Part shown: positions 8,116-16,053 of the stretch, piece after piece
Layout of the letters: each line of letters opens with the position of its first letter
Numbering within the stretch: the first letter of the stretch is position 1
Source: CAXPZW01 sp964221845
GTDB taxonomy: Bacteria > Bacteroidota > Bacteroidia > Flavobacteriales_D > Sanyastnellaceae
Length of the DNA stretch: 64,000 bases
Reading direction: 5' to 3'
Assembly (NCBI GenBank): GCA_964221845.1
Contig: CAXPZW010000012.1
Span: 124,001-188,000, forward strand
Position numbers and translations under genes: made by a program
Notes under the pieces: model-generated
The model's input: the letters and a program-made list of their open reading frames with translations, nothing else
What the model was told of the DNA's origin: nothing
The model's database searches: none

Positions 8116-9050
8116 CAGTTCTGGAATACGTGTTCAACCACTTCGCTGTACTTGGTGGCGTCGTCGGCAAAGACGGTGACGATGACCCCGCTGTCCAGTT
8201 CGCCGGCCAACTGCACGGCTCCGGCCAGGTTGGCGGCGCTCGATGGGCTGAGCAGCAGCCCTTCTTCTTTGGCCGCGCGGCGCATAAAGGTGTAGGCGCT
8301 GCCAGTATCTACTGTGCGGAAGGCGTCGGCCACTGAAGCGTCGTAAATGGCCGGAGTGTGGGCGGTTTCCAAGTGCTTCCAACCTTCGAGTCCGTGCAAT
8401 GCGGTCTCGGGTTGGAGCGCGATGCATTGGATGTCCGGGTTGAGTTCTTGCAAGCGACGTCCCGTGCCTGTAAAGGTGCCCGTGGTGCCCAGTCCAGCTA
8501 CAAAGTGCGTGATGCGGCCTTCGGTTTGGGCGAAGATCTCGGGGGCGGTGCTTTCGTAGTGGGCCTTCCAATTGTTGGGGTTGGCATATTGGTCGGCATA
8601 GAAGTATTTGTCAGGGGCGGTCTCGGCCAGTTGCTTGGCCACACGTTGCGCGCCGTCGGTGGTTTCCATGGCCGAGGTGTAGATCACGTTTACCCCCAAG
8701 GACTTCAGCACATTCTTGCGCTCTTTGCTGGCGTTTTCAGGAACGCACAAGGTGAGCGGAATGCCGGCCACGGCTGCAAAAATGGCATAGGCGATGCCGG
8801 TGTTGCCACTGGTGGCGTCCAGCAGGATTTTGCCTTTACGCAATTGGCCGCTGCGCACAGCTTCACGGATGATGCGGTAGGCCGCGCGGGCTTTCACGCT
8901 GCCGCCAAATTGCTGCCATTCGAGCTTGGCCCAAATTTCCACATTGGGGTTGGGTGACAGATTCTTCAAACGAAAGAGCGGGGTGTTGCCTACGTAGTGT
9001 TGCAACTCTTCAATGCGCTCGTGTAAAGGGGATGGTGCGATGGTGCTCAT
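8115..9050 (-). CDS. cysM: Cysteine synthase, CysM type
   Basis: A 311-residue fold-type II PLP enzyme. The Schiff-base Lys lies in FGGSVKARAAYRI near residue 53, followed by the SGNTG substrate loop near residue 83 and the phosphate-binding glycine loop GLGTTGTFTGTGR near residue 176. It is the first structural gene after the leader region and forms an operon with mec, cysO and moeZ. By analogy with mycobacterial CysM it would accept the CysO thiocarboxylate as sulfur donor and O-phosphoserine or O-acetylserine as acceptor. The donor is inferred from the neighbours; the acceptor cannot be read from sequence alone. Confidence 0.9.
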   Translation of the reverse strand: MSTIAPSPLHERIEELQHYVGNTPLFRLKNLSPNPNVEIWAKLEWQQFGGSVKARAAYRIIREAVRSGQLRKGKILLDATSGNTGIAYAIFAAVAGIPLTLCVPENASKERKNVLKSLGVNVIYTSAMETTDGAQRVAKQLAETAPDKYFYADQYANPNNWKAHYESTAPEIFAQTEGRITHFVAGLGTTGTFTGTGRRLQELNPDIQCIALQPETALHGLEGWKHLETAHTPAIYDASVADAFRTVDTGSAYTFMRRAAKEEGLLLSPSSAANLAGAVQLAGELDSGVIVTVFADDATKYSEVVEHVFQN

Positions 9051-9125
9051 GGTGTTTATCGTTAGGTTGGCTTATGCTTGTTTGTAGGGAAGGCTTGTTG
9101 GGTTTTTGGCGGGTCTTTAACGCAA

Positions 9126-9155
9126 GAAGCCCGGCTCTGAGGTGAGCCGGGCTTC
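9126..9155 (-). terminator. Attenuator hairpin ahead of cysM
   Basis: A perfect 11-bp stem, GAAGCCCGGCT with AGCCGGGCTTC, closes an 8-nt loop and is followed on the minus strand by the weak T-tract TTGCGTT. It lies 31 nt after the stop of leader ORF 2 and 76 nt before cysM. The short U-run makes it a moderate terminator, as expected of an attenuator. Confidence 0.65.
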
Positions 9156-9252
9156 GCATGTTTCGAGACTTGGATTCAGTCCATGCTACCGGTCACCGAT
9201 GCGCTTAGCGCAACAGCAACAGGTACAGCAGCAGGTGTATTTCTGAATCCAA
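9141..9252 (-). promoter_or_regulatory. Predicted antiterminator and leader pairing elements
   Basis: Two alternative pairings surround leader ORF 2. First, GGTGACCGG in its last sense codons (9189-9197) can pair with CCGGCTCACC in the 5' arm and loop of the hairpin (9141-9150), giving nine pairs with one bulge. This excludes the terminator. Second, a 10-bp inverted repeat, TTGGATTCAG at 9243-9252 and CTGAATCCAA at 9170-9179, brackets the Cys codons. A ribosome stalled at the Cys run would leave the antiterminator strand free, and a ribosome reaching the stop would cover it. Confidence 0.55.
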
Positions 9253-9257
9253 ATCAT
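9186..9257 (-). CDS. Cysteine-rich leader peptide 2 (23 aa)
   Basis: A 23-codon ORF starts at ATG 9257 (MIWIQKYT) and contains three Cys codons, one Thr, then four Cys codons at 9210-9233, followed by AKRIGDR and TAG. Seven Cys in 23 residues, placed upstream of a cysteine biosynthesis operon and before a terminator-like hairpin, is the signature of a ribosome-sensing leader peptide. Both TGC and TGT codons are used. The peptide itself probably has no function. Translation has not been shown, and the start codon has no strong Shine-Dalgarno site, which is normal for this phylum. Confidence 0.7.
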   Translation of the reverse strand: MIWIQKYTCCCTCCCCAKRIGDR

Positions 9258-9282
9258 GTCTAACAGTGTATCCGAGTTAACC

Positions 9283-9324
9283 AAAAACAAAAAGCCCTTT
9301 CCGGGGATCATCCGGAAAGGGCTT
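9283..9324 (-). terminator. Intrinsic terminator after leader ORF 1
   Basis: A 13-bp perfect stem, AAGCCCTTTCCGG with CCGGAAAGGGCTT, has a 7-nt loop and is followed on the minus strand by TTTGTTTTT. It is a strong Rho-independent terminator between the two leader ORFs. It could end transcripts of the upstream esterase-like gene, act as the first attenuator, or do both. Confidence 0.85.
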
Positions 9325-9351
9325 GGATATTTTATACGTATACCGCGCCGC

Positions 9352-9408
9352 CTACCGGACCAAAAGGTCGGTACAGCAACAACAGCAGTATGCGTTTTGT
9401 GTCATCAT
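9352..9408 (-). CDS. Cysteine-rich leader peptide 1 (18 aa)
   Basis: An 18-codon ORF starting MMTQNAY continues with five consecutive Cys codons at 9373-9387 and ends TDLLVR-TAG. It begins 35 nt after the stop of the esterase-like gene and is followed by a strong terminator. The Cys run and the position suggest a second cysteine-sensing leader in tandem with leader 2. The antiterminator pairing is less clear here: only TCCGG near the leader's end complements the terminator arm. Confidence 0.6.
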   Translation of the reverse strand: MMTQNAYCCCCCTDLLVR

Positions 9409-9443
9409 TACAGATAAAAGTAGGGAAAGATTTTTGAAAAACC

Positions 9444-11300
9444 TTACCACACCCATCCTAAATGCATTCCAACGGTCCAGTGGTGGAACTTCACCCGAGG
9501 GGCACTGTCCACATCCACCGAACGAGACTGCACTTCGACGATGTCGCGTGAGCGCCAAACGTTGCGGCTCAGATCCCACAGGTAGGTGCCTTGCAGCCCA
9601 ATCACCAGGTGATCCCCTTCATACTCCAGGTTCAATCCTGCGCCGGCGAGGAAGGCGTTATTGCGCAGTTCGTAGCGCGTTTGTGCCACTCCTGTCGGCG
9701 ACAAGAAGGCGTTGACCTCCTCGGATTCGTCTACCTGAAAGGAATTGCCCATGTAGCCCACCACGCCTTTGGGGGTGAAGTTGAAGTGGTTGGTGAGCCA
9801 GGCGATGTCGTATCCAGCCTCGTACAAAAATTTGCCGCTGCTCCAGCGCACCTCGAGGGTATCGTTGTCGATTTGGTTGCCGTTGCCGGTGCTCCACAGT
9901 AGGTGTACCATGTTGTAACCGTCCAGCATGCCGTAGCCGCCAATACTGAGGCCCACGTAGTTACGGTGGCTCTCATCCCAGGATAATCCATACGAACCGA
10001 AGTAATCGGCCATGGTGGCCTGAGCGTTGCTGAAGTCGTTGTACTGCCATGAGATGAACAGACCGCCCATTCCGCGTTCACCGGCTTCGCGTGTACCGCC
10101 GTAGTAGGTTTCAGGCGTTTTTTCCTCTTCAAGACCACCGTGGTTGATGATGTAGTGATCGTAGATGGCTTCGGATTGGGAAAGCAAACTGTCGGGCACC
10201 TCCTCTTGGGTGATCATCACCACGGCTTCTGGATCGTGGGCATTTGCTACATCACGCACGTGGTTGTAGACCGGGTTTTCGATGAGGTCCCAGTTGTAGT
10301 CGGGGTAGAGGTAGGCGGTACTGACTACTTTGCCCTCCAGTCCATATTCGGGCTCGTTCTCCAGACGAGCTGCGAGTGAGGCAATCACACCTCGGGTGCA
10401 GGACGAGTCGGTGTCGGCCTGAGACACATGGCAGCGTCCAAACTGGCCAAAGGCGTTTTGATCGGGATGTGCTCGGAGCAGTGCAGCCACTTCTTCGGCC
10501 AAGTGCAATTCGCGGTAGACATTGGCATACACCAAGGCCTGCTGTTCGTAGTCGTGGTACTGCAGGGTACGGTCCAGGCAGTCAAACACCTGGTCAAAAT
10601 CGGCCCGGTCGTCGCCCACGAAGGCGTTTACCTTGGAGCGGTGACGGCTCAAGTGGTCGCGAAAATGACGCAGGTTGGATATCACCACATCGTCTGTGCG
10701 CCAAGAGCTCAGGTATGGGTATCCGGGAGGGCCGCTGCCGCGTCCTTGGTAGGAGACTTTGATTTCGCGTGCCAGTCCGTGGATGGCCTCCAAGTCCAGT
10801 CGGATGCTGTCGTGGGCTTCTTGGTTCGGGCGGGTGAGCATGTGGTCCAACGCAATCACCAGCGATACCCAACCGTGCTCCACGTCCACGCCGTATATCT
10901 GCACGTGTTGGTCTTCAGGAAGGGTGTCGTTGAAAGCGGCCAAGCGGCGGTATTGATCTACGTCTTCCTCCCAAGAGAAGTCGCTCATCACATCAAACAT
11001 GGTTGAATCCCCGTGGATGAGTCCTTGGTTGATCAAGTAGGCCCGGCCGGCGCCCATTTCACTGATCCACAAGCGTACGTCACGGTGGGCGTGGAGGTAG
11101 CGCAAGGTCTTCTCCTTGATTTCATTGTTGAAGTTGCGGTAGGCGTGGTTTTCCCCGGCCAGAAATACCCGCGCCGAATCCGGCAACTTATCCAGGTATT
11201 CAAACCCAGAGAAGTCGCTGTCGATGTCAATGTTGAGGGAGGTTTGCGCCGTGAGCACAGAGGCATATGTGGCAAGCAGCGCCAGCAAGACAAGTTTCAT
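9444..11300 (-). CDS. Secreted erythromycin-esterase/ChaN-like protein with barrel-like C-terminus
   Basis: The start at 11300 opens a signal peptide (MKLVLLALLATYASVLTAQ) of a 618-residue product. Residues of roughly 45-400 resemble the EreA/ChaN (Tiki-like) superfamily: the early FLAGENHAYRNFN segment matches the conserved GExxH-type motif, and IYGVDVEHGW is a later conserved-looking block. Roughly the last 180 residues have alternating hydrophobic strands, many Gly and aromatic residues, and end in a Trp, as in outer-membrane beta strands. Substrate is unknown, and the resistance enzyme activity should not be assumed. Confidence 0.6.
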   Translation of the reverse strand: MKLVLLALLATYASVLTAQTSLNIDIDSDFSGFEYLDKLPDSARVFLAGENHAYRNFNNEIKEKTLRYLHAHRDVRLWISEMGAGRAYLINQGLIHGDSTMFDVMSDFSWEEDVDQYRRLAAFNDTLPEDQHVQIYGVDVEHGWVSLVIALDHMLTRPNQEAHDSIRLDLEAIHGLAREIKVSYQGRGSGPPGYPYLSSWRTDDVVISNLRHFRDHLSRHRSKVNAFVGDDRADFDQVFDCLDRTLQYHDYEQQALVYANVYRELHLAEEVAALLRAHPDQNAFGQFGRCHVSQADTDSSCTRGVIASLAARLENEPEYGLEGKVVSTAYLYPDYNWDLIENPVYNHVRDVANAHDPEAVVMITQEEVPDSLLSQSEAIYDHYIINHGGLEEEKTPETYYGGTREAGERGMGGLFISWQYNDFSNAQATMADYFGSYGLSWDESHRNYVGLSIGGYGMLDGYNMVHLLWSTGNGNQIDNDTLEVRWSSGKFLYEAGYDIAWLTNHFNFTPKGVVGYMGNSFQVDESEEVNAFLSPTGVAQTRYELRNNAFLAGAGLNLEYEGDHLVIGLQGTYLWDLSRNVWRSRDIVEVQSRSVDVDSAPRVKFHHWTVGMHLGWVW

Positions 11301-11509
11301 ACGTGGAAAGGTAAGCAGTGGGAGTGGGGTTTGCGCGGAGCGCATTTGAATTCAGTGGTTGGTAACAGAACGGGGAGCGCTTGGGGCATCGTGCCCAATA
11401 ACTAAGGAACACGCGCGCGCATCAGGCCCCACCCAAGGGGAAATTTGACATCCCAAGCATAAAGTTCGGACTACCTCTTCCTGCTAGCCGGGAGTTACCC
11501 GCGTATAAA

Positions 11510-11531
11510 CGTGTATACCCGCGTATACACG
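11510..11531. repeat. Inverted repeat after rodA
   Basis: CGTGTATAC and GTATACACG form a 9-bp stem with a CCGC loop directly next to the rodA stop. The unit ACCCGCGTATA occurs twice between 11497 and 11528. There is no adjacent T-run, so it may be an mRNA 3'-end structure rather than a classical terminator. Confidence 0.5.
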
Positions 11532-11532
11532 C

Positions 11533-12864
11533 TTAACGAAACACCGTCAACCGCTCCGCATCCAGCCTCAAGAAGATGAATACCAGCATCGAGAAGGCCA
11601 TCAAACTCGACCCGCCGTAACTGAAGAAGGGCAACGGAATACCGATCACCGGCGCCAGTCCAATCACCATCCCCACATTGATCAACACGTGGATGAACAG
11701 AATGGACACCACGCAATACCCAAACACCCGACTGAACGTGCTGCGCTGGCGTTCGGCCAAGAACATGATCCGCAGCAAGAAAAACAGGTACAGCAGCAAC
11801 ATAAAGGTGCATCCTGCAAAGCCCCATTCCTCGGCAATCGTGGTGAAAATGAAGTCGGTTTCTTGCTCAGGTACAAAGTTGTAGCGGGTCATGGGACCGT
11901 CGGTCAGGCCCTTTCCAAACGCCCCGCCACTGCCCACAGCCAGCTTGGCCATTTTCATGTTGTAGCCCTTCTCCATTTGGAGCTGCTCATCGGCAATGCC
12001 AAAGGTGAGCTTGATGCGGTCCTTTTGGTGCGGCGCCAGGATGTCTGAATCCATCACCTGCGAAACGGCCAAAGAGAACACAATGCTGCCCACACCGATG
12101 ATGGCAAAGCGGATGTACGCGGATTTGCGGTAGCGCGGCAAATAGAAAAAGCGCACCACGGCAAGCAACAGCAAGGTCACAATGCCCAATACGATTAATT
12201 GCGCCCATATGGCGCTGGCCTCGCCCATCCATGGGTATTCGATGTTGGTGTAATAAACGATGATGGTAAACACTCCCAGCAGCACCCCAATGATGCCGGC
12301 GAACAGGATGTTGCCGTACCACCCCTCACGGTAGAGCGCAAACACAAAGCTGGTGAACACCAAGATGGAGCCCACATCAGGTTGCAGCAAGATGAGCACG
12401 ATGGGCACGCCCAGCAACGCAGCCATCCGCAGTTGATCTTGCAGGGCAGGTTTTCGGACTTCTAGACGACTCACCACCCGCGCCAGCACGAGCGCCGTTC
12501 CGATCTTGGCAAATTCCGCAGGTTGCAATCCAAACGGCCCCAGCCTGAACCACGCCTTGGCCCCGTTGATCTCTTGCCCGGCCACCAATACCAAGGCCAG
12601 TAGGAAAATGAAGACCGCGTAGATCACAAACGAGAACTGGGTGAAGAACTGCCCCTCGGTATTCAGAATCAGCAACGCCAGCACGCCACTGACCCCGATG
12701 AACACCATTTGCTTGCCGTACTCGGTGCCCATGCCCCACTCAAACCCTTCCAGCGGGTCGTAGGTGGTGGCGTAAATGGCCGTCCAACCCATGCACACCA
12801 GGACAAACCAAATGCCAATGGTCAACCAATCGATCGAGGAGCTATAGGACCGTTCCGCGTTCAT
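11533..12864 (-). CDS. rodA: Rod shape-determining peptidoglycan glycosyltransferase RodA
   Basis: A 443-residue SEDS-family polytopic protein that polymerises lipid II glycan strands during cell elongation, paired with PBP2. It has about ten membrane segments, and the conserved SEDS block GIPLPFFSYGGSSLM is near residue 415. Members are often about 370-430 residues long; here there is a slightly long cytoplasmic or periplasmic loop in the middle. Its ATG overlaps the stop of the PBP2 gene (ATGA), so the two subunits are translationally coupled. It is the last gene of the mre operon. Confidence 0.95.
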   Translation of the reverse strand: MNAERSYSSSIDWLTIGIWFVLVCMGWTAIYATTYDPLEGFEWGMGTEYGKQMVFIGVSGVLALLILNTEGQFFTQFSFVIYAVFIFLLALVLVAGQEINGAKAWFRLGPFGLQPAEFAKIGTALVLARVVSRLEVRKPALQDQLRMAALLGVPIVLILLQPDVGSILVFTSFVFALYREGWYGNILFAGIIGVLLGVFTIIVYYTNIEYPWMGEASAIWAQLIVLGIVTLLLLAVVRFFYLPRYRKSAYIRFAIIGVGSIVFSLAVSQVMDSDILAPHQKDRIKLTFGIADEQLQMEKGYNMKMAKLAVGSGGAFGKGLTDGPMTRYNFVPEQETDFIFTTIAEEWGFAGCTFMLLLYLFFLLRIMFLAERQRSTFSRVFGYCVVSILFIHVLINVGMVIGLAPVIGIPLPFFSYGGSSLMAFSMLVFIFLRLDAERLTVFR

Positions 12865-14681
12865 TTCTTCTTGCGGGTTGGCTTGGGAAAGGCCGCATCC
12901 AGAATGCGCTGCTCCTTGGCGGGGTTGCTGATGGAGTCGGTGAGGTACTTCTCCATCACCAGACTTGCAATGGGGCCGGCCCAGTTTCCGCCAAACCCGG
13001 CGTATTCCACGTAGACCGCAACGGCAATCTGTGGGTTTTCGCGTGGGGCAAATGCCATAAACACAGAGTGATCTGGCAGTCCCAAGTGGTCATTTTGAAC
13101 CGTTCCGGTTTTGCCACACACCTCAATGTCTTTGATGCTTGCAAGCCGTGCGGTTCCTCCTTCCTCGTTCACCACATCGCTCATGGCCGCGACCACCACT
13201 TCGAAGTGCTCGGGGCTGACCCCAGTTTCTTTGCGACTGTAGAATTGTGGAAGCTTGCCTTCGCCACCGATGTCTTTGACCAAGTGTGGCGGAATGTACC
13301 AGCCACGGTTCGCCAGAATGGCGGCGAGGTTGGCCATTTGCATGGGCACCACTTCCATTTCTCCTTCGCCAATGGCAATGGAATAGATGGTGGAGAAGGC
13401 CCAGCGGTATTGTCCGTAAATCCCGTCATAGGTGTCCACGCCGGGTACATTGCCCGAGACCATACCCGGAACATCGGTGCCCAGTGCGGTACCAAACCCA
13501 AAGCGTCGGATGGCGTTTTCCCAATGCTTGAGCCCTTGAGCGGCATCTTTGAAGCGGTTGGTAGCCACCCCACGTTCCACATAGCGCTTCATGGTTTGGT
13601 AGAAGTACGGGTTGCAGGAGTGACGGATGGCCAAGCGCAAGTCATCGTTGGAGTGGGGTCCGTGGCACCCGATCAAATTGCGGTTGCATCGGAACCGGGT
13701 GTTCGGCGTGATGATGGAATCCTCCAGTGCAATCAGCGATTGCACCATTTTGAAAATCGAACCCGGGCGGTACTGCCCTTGGATGGCCAGGTTGAACAAC
13801 CGGTTGGTAGAATCCTTGCTTAGTTTGGCGTAGTTGGCGCCCCGTTTACGGCCCACCAGCATGTTGGGATCATAGGTGGGGCTGGTCGCCAGGGTGAGGA
13901 TCTCGCCAGTTGCAGGTTCAATGGCGATCACACAGCCGGTCTTGTTTTGCAGCAACCGTTCGGCGTAGGCCTGTAGCTCGCCGTCGAGGGTGGCGGTGAG
14001 GGCTTTACCGGCCACAGGATCCACGTTGTACTTCCCTTCGGCTACGGTTTGGATGACGTTGCGGTTGTCGCGCTGGTAGTAGCGGATGCCTTTGGTGCCG
14101 CGCAGGTGCTCCTCGTAGGCCAGCTCCATGCCGGTTTTGCCGCGGGTGGCATTGAGGTCGTAGTACGGGTCGGCGGCCATGTCCGCGGAGTCCACTTTGG
14201 ACACGTAGCCAAACAGGTTCCCTGAGGACGGGTACACGTACCGGCGTTGCGAGCTCGGCTCAGAGCTCAAGCCCGGGAAACGGTGCAGTTCCTCAGCAAT
14301 TCGGGAGTAGTCTTGGATTGAGATTTGCTCTTGAATGATGTACTCGCGGTACGGAATCTTGCGGGCGGCCTCCAACCGTTCGCGCAAGGTTTCTAGCGGC
14401 ATGTCCACCAGTTGGGCCAGCGCTATGGTGTCTTGGATATCGGCGTCCTGCATGGTCACCATCAAGTCGTACACCGGTTGGTTGGTCACCAGCAGTTCGC
14501 CGTTGCGGTCTACGATCAGCCCGCGGTTGGGACGAATAATGGTGCGTTTTTCGGTGATGCGCAGGGCTGCATCCTTGCTTTCATCCTCCAGGATTTGCAT
14601 GTAAAACAGGCGGACGAAAAACAGCAGAAAGACCGTGATGAACAGCCCGGCGAGCACAAACTTGCGGTTGTCCAAATTCAC
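12861..14681 (-). CDS. mrdA: Penicillin-binding protein 2 (elongasome transpeptidase)
   Basis: A 606-residue class B PBP with one N-terminal membrane anchor (FVLAGLFITVFLLFFVRLF), a pedestal domain, and a transpeptidase domain. The catalytic SxxK is in PGSIFKMVQ near residue 320, SxN is SCN near residue 370, and KTG is CGKTGTVQN near residue 524. It crosslinks new peptidoglycan with RodA. The start is taken as GTG at 14681, which overlaps the mreD stop as GTGA; the longer open frame upstream lies entirely inside mreD and lacks PBP features. Confidence 0.95.
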   Translation of the reverse strand: MNLDNRKFVLAGLFITVFLLFFVRLFYMQILEDESKDAALRITEKRTIIRPNRGLIVDRNGELLVTNQPVYDLMVTMQDADIQDTIALAQLVDMPLETLRERLEAARKIPYREYIIQEQISIQDYSRIAEELHRFPGLSSEPSSQRRYVYPSSGNLFGYVSKVDSADMAADPYYDLNATRGKTGMELAYEEHLRGTKGIRYYQRDNRNVIQTVAEGKYNVDPVAGKALTATLDGELQAYAERLLQNKTGCVIAIEPATGEILTLATSPTYDPNMLVGRKRGANYAKLSKDSTNRLFNLAIQGQYRPGSIFKMVQSLIALEDSIITPNTRFRCNRNLIGCHGPHSNDDLRLAIRHSCNPYFYQTMKRYVERGVATNRFKDAAQGLKHWENAIRRFGFGTALGTDVPGMVSGNVPGVDTYDGIYGQYRWAFSTIYSIAIGEGEMEVVPMQMANLAAILANRGWYIPPHLVKDIGGEGKLPQFYSRKETGVSPEHFEVVVAAMSDVVNEEGGTARLASIKDIEVCGKTGTVQNDHLGLPDHSVFMAFAPRENPQIAVAVYVEYAGFGGNWAGPIASLVMEKYLTDSISNPAKEQRILDAAFPKPTRKKK

Positions 14682-15202
14682 AGGGAAGCGGCTTTGGGCG
14701 TGAACATCAAGTATTGGCCGAGCACCATCAGCAGCACCGCGGCCACCGCGCTTGCGCCAGCTCTTCCGAGGGTCACCAGGAACTGGTCCAGCGAGAACAC
14801 CTCCACAAAGCCCAGCCACAGGTGGAAGGGTAGCATCAGCAGGAACGCGTAGGCGATGTACCAGTTGAGCCCCATGTCTTGCACCGTTGGGCGCATTACG
14901 GGATCATACCCCTCACGTGGGGCAATCAGTCCCAGCACCAGCGGTTGCAGAAAGCCCACAAGCACGCAGGCGCTGGTGTGCATGCCCCAGGTGTGCGTGA
15001 AGCTGTCTAGCATGAATCCGAGTACAAAGCCCAGCACAATGGTCAGCCAGCGTGCACTGCCGGTGGGCAGCATCAGCAAAGCAAAGGGGTAAATGAAGGG
15101 CAACACCCAACCGTCGGCCACGTCAATGTTGTTGACCACCAGCGCTTGGAGGAAAACGAAGAACACAAACCGAAACACGTGCCAGCCGATGGTCTTGATC
15201 AT
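14678..15202 (-). CDS. mreD: Rod shape-determining protein MreD
   Basis: A 174-residue hydrophobic protein with about five membrane segments. It was identified mainly by its position between mreC and the PBP2 gene, because MreD sequences diverge strongly. MreD is an inner-membrane partner of MreC in the elongasome. Both ends overlap neighbours by 4 nt, with mreC upstream and the PBP2 gene downstream, as in tightly coupled mre operons. Confidence 0.88.
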   Translation of the reverse strand: MIKTIGWHVFRFVFFVFLQALVVNNIDVADGWVLPFIYPFALLMLPTGSARWLTIVLGFVLGFMLDSFTHTWGMHTSACVLVGFLQPLVLGLIAPREGYDPVMRPTVQDMGLNWYIAYAFLLMLPFHLWLGFVEVFSLDQFLVTLGRAGASAVAAVLLMVLGQYLMFTPKAASL

Positions 15203-16035
15203 GGCTCGGGGGGTTGGTATTTGGCCTCGAGGGCGCGGCGTTCAGCCGACAACATGTTTTCGACCACCTCCACGTATTCCAGGCGGTTGAAGTCGGTGGC
15301 GAGCTCCACAGTCAGGTCCAGGAAGTTTGCATCGCTGCGCGGGTCCACCTGTTTGACGGTGGCCACAATCATGTTCTCCGGGAAGTAGTTGGAGTAGGCG
15401 TTGGTCACTAGCGTATCGCCGGGTTCGGGGCGTACGTGGCGGCCGATGTCGCGTACCACTGCGGTGCGCGGGTCGTCGCCGGTCCATTTGAGGTTGCCGA
15501 CGGCGCCGCTGCGTTTGTGGCGCACCTGCAAGCCAAAATCGGTGTTGATCACGGGTAGGACGATGGCGTAGTGGTCCGATACATCTTTGATTACCCCCAC
15601 CACTTTTTGCCCAGAAACTACGCCCATGCGGGTGTTGATGCCGTGCACCAAGCCGCGGTCCAGCGTCATCAGGTTGTTGCGCGTGTTGGTGCGCAGGTTG
15701 ACCACCCGGGCCGAGGTGTAGCCGTACTTCTGACGCATGATGGAATCTTCCACCACCGTCAAGGTATCGGTGAGTTGGATGAAGCTTGAAGGGAGCGAGG
15801 CCTGCATTTCCACGATTTGACCGTGGAGGTCTTCGTTGATCTCGCGCAGGTGGAGGTAGGAGCGGATGTTGTCGCGCCGCTCTTGGATGGAACCTACCAT
15901 GTCGCCGGTAGCGGCCATCAACACCGATTGTTGGTGGCCTTGGGTGCGCAGCAGCATGGCAAAGGCCACCGCCTGCAAAGCAAGAAAGAAAAACAGGTAC
16001 CGAAAGCGAAGCAGAAACTGAACCGGATTGCGCAT
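15199..16035 (-). CDS. mreC: Rod shape-determining protein MreC
   Basis: A 278-residue periplasmic scaffold with one N-terminal membrane helix (LFFFLALQAVAFAMLL), a coiled-coil-like segment near residues 50-90, and the beta-rich MreC core from about residue 110. The core includes GVVSGQKVVGVIKDVSDHYA and GDTLVTNAYSNYFPENM. MreC links MreB to PBP2 and RodA. It follows mreB by 18 nt and overlaps mreD by 4 nt. Confidence 0.93.
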   Translation of the reverse strand: MRNPVQFLLRFRYLFFFLALQAVAFAMLLRTQGHQQSVLMAATGDMVGSIQERRDNIRSYLHLREINEDLHGQIVEMQASLPSSFIQLTDTLTVVEDSIMRQKYGYTSARVVNLRTNTRNNLMTLDRGLVHGINTRMGVVSGQKVVGVIKDVSDHYAIVLPVINTDFGLQVRHKRSGAVGNLKWTGDDPRTAVVRDIGRHVRPEPGDTLVTNAYSNYFPENMIVATVKQVDPRSDANFLDLTVELATDFNRLEYVEVVENMLSAERRALEAKYQPPEP

Positions 16036-16053
16036 GCCTTTTCCGTATTCAGG

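Noticed and set aside
11227..11532. Small ORFs in the gap before the esterase-like gene
   Set aside because: They show no conserved motif and overlap the esterase signal peptide or the inverted repeat.
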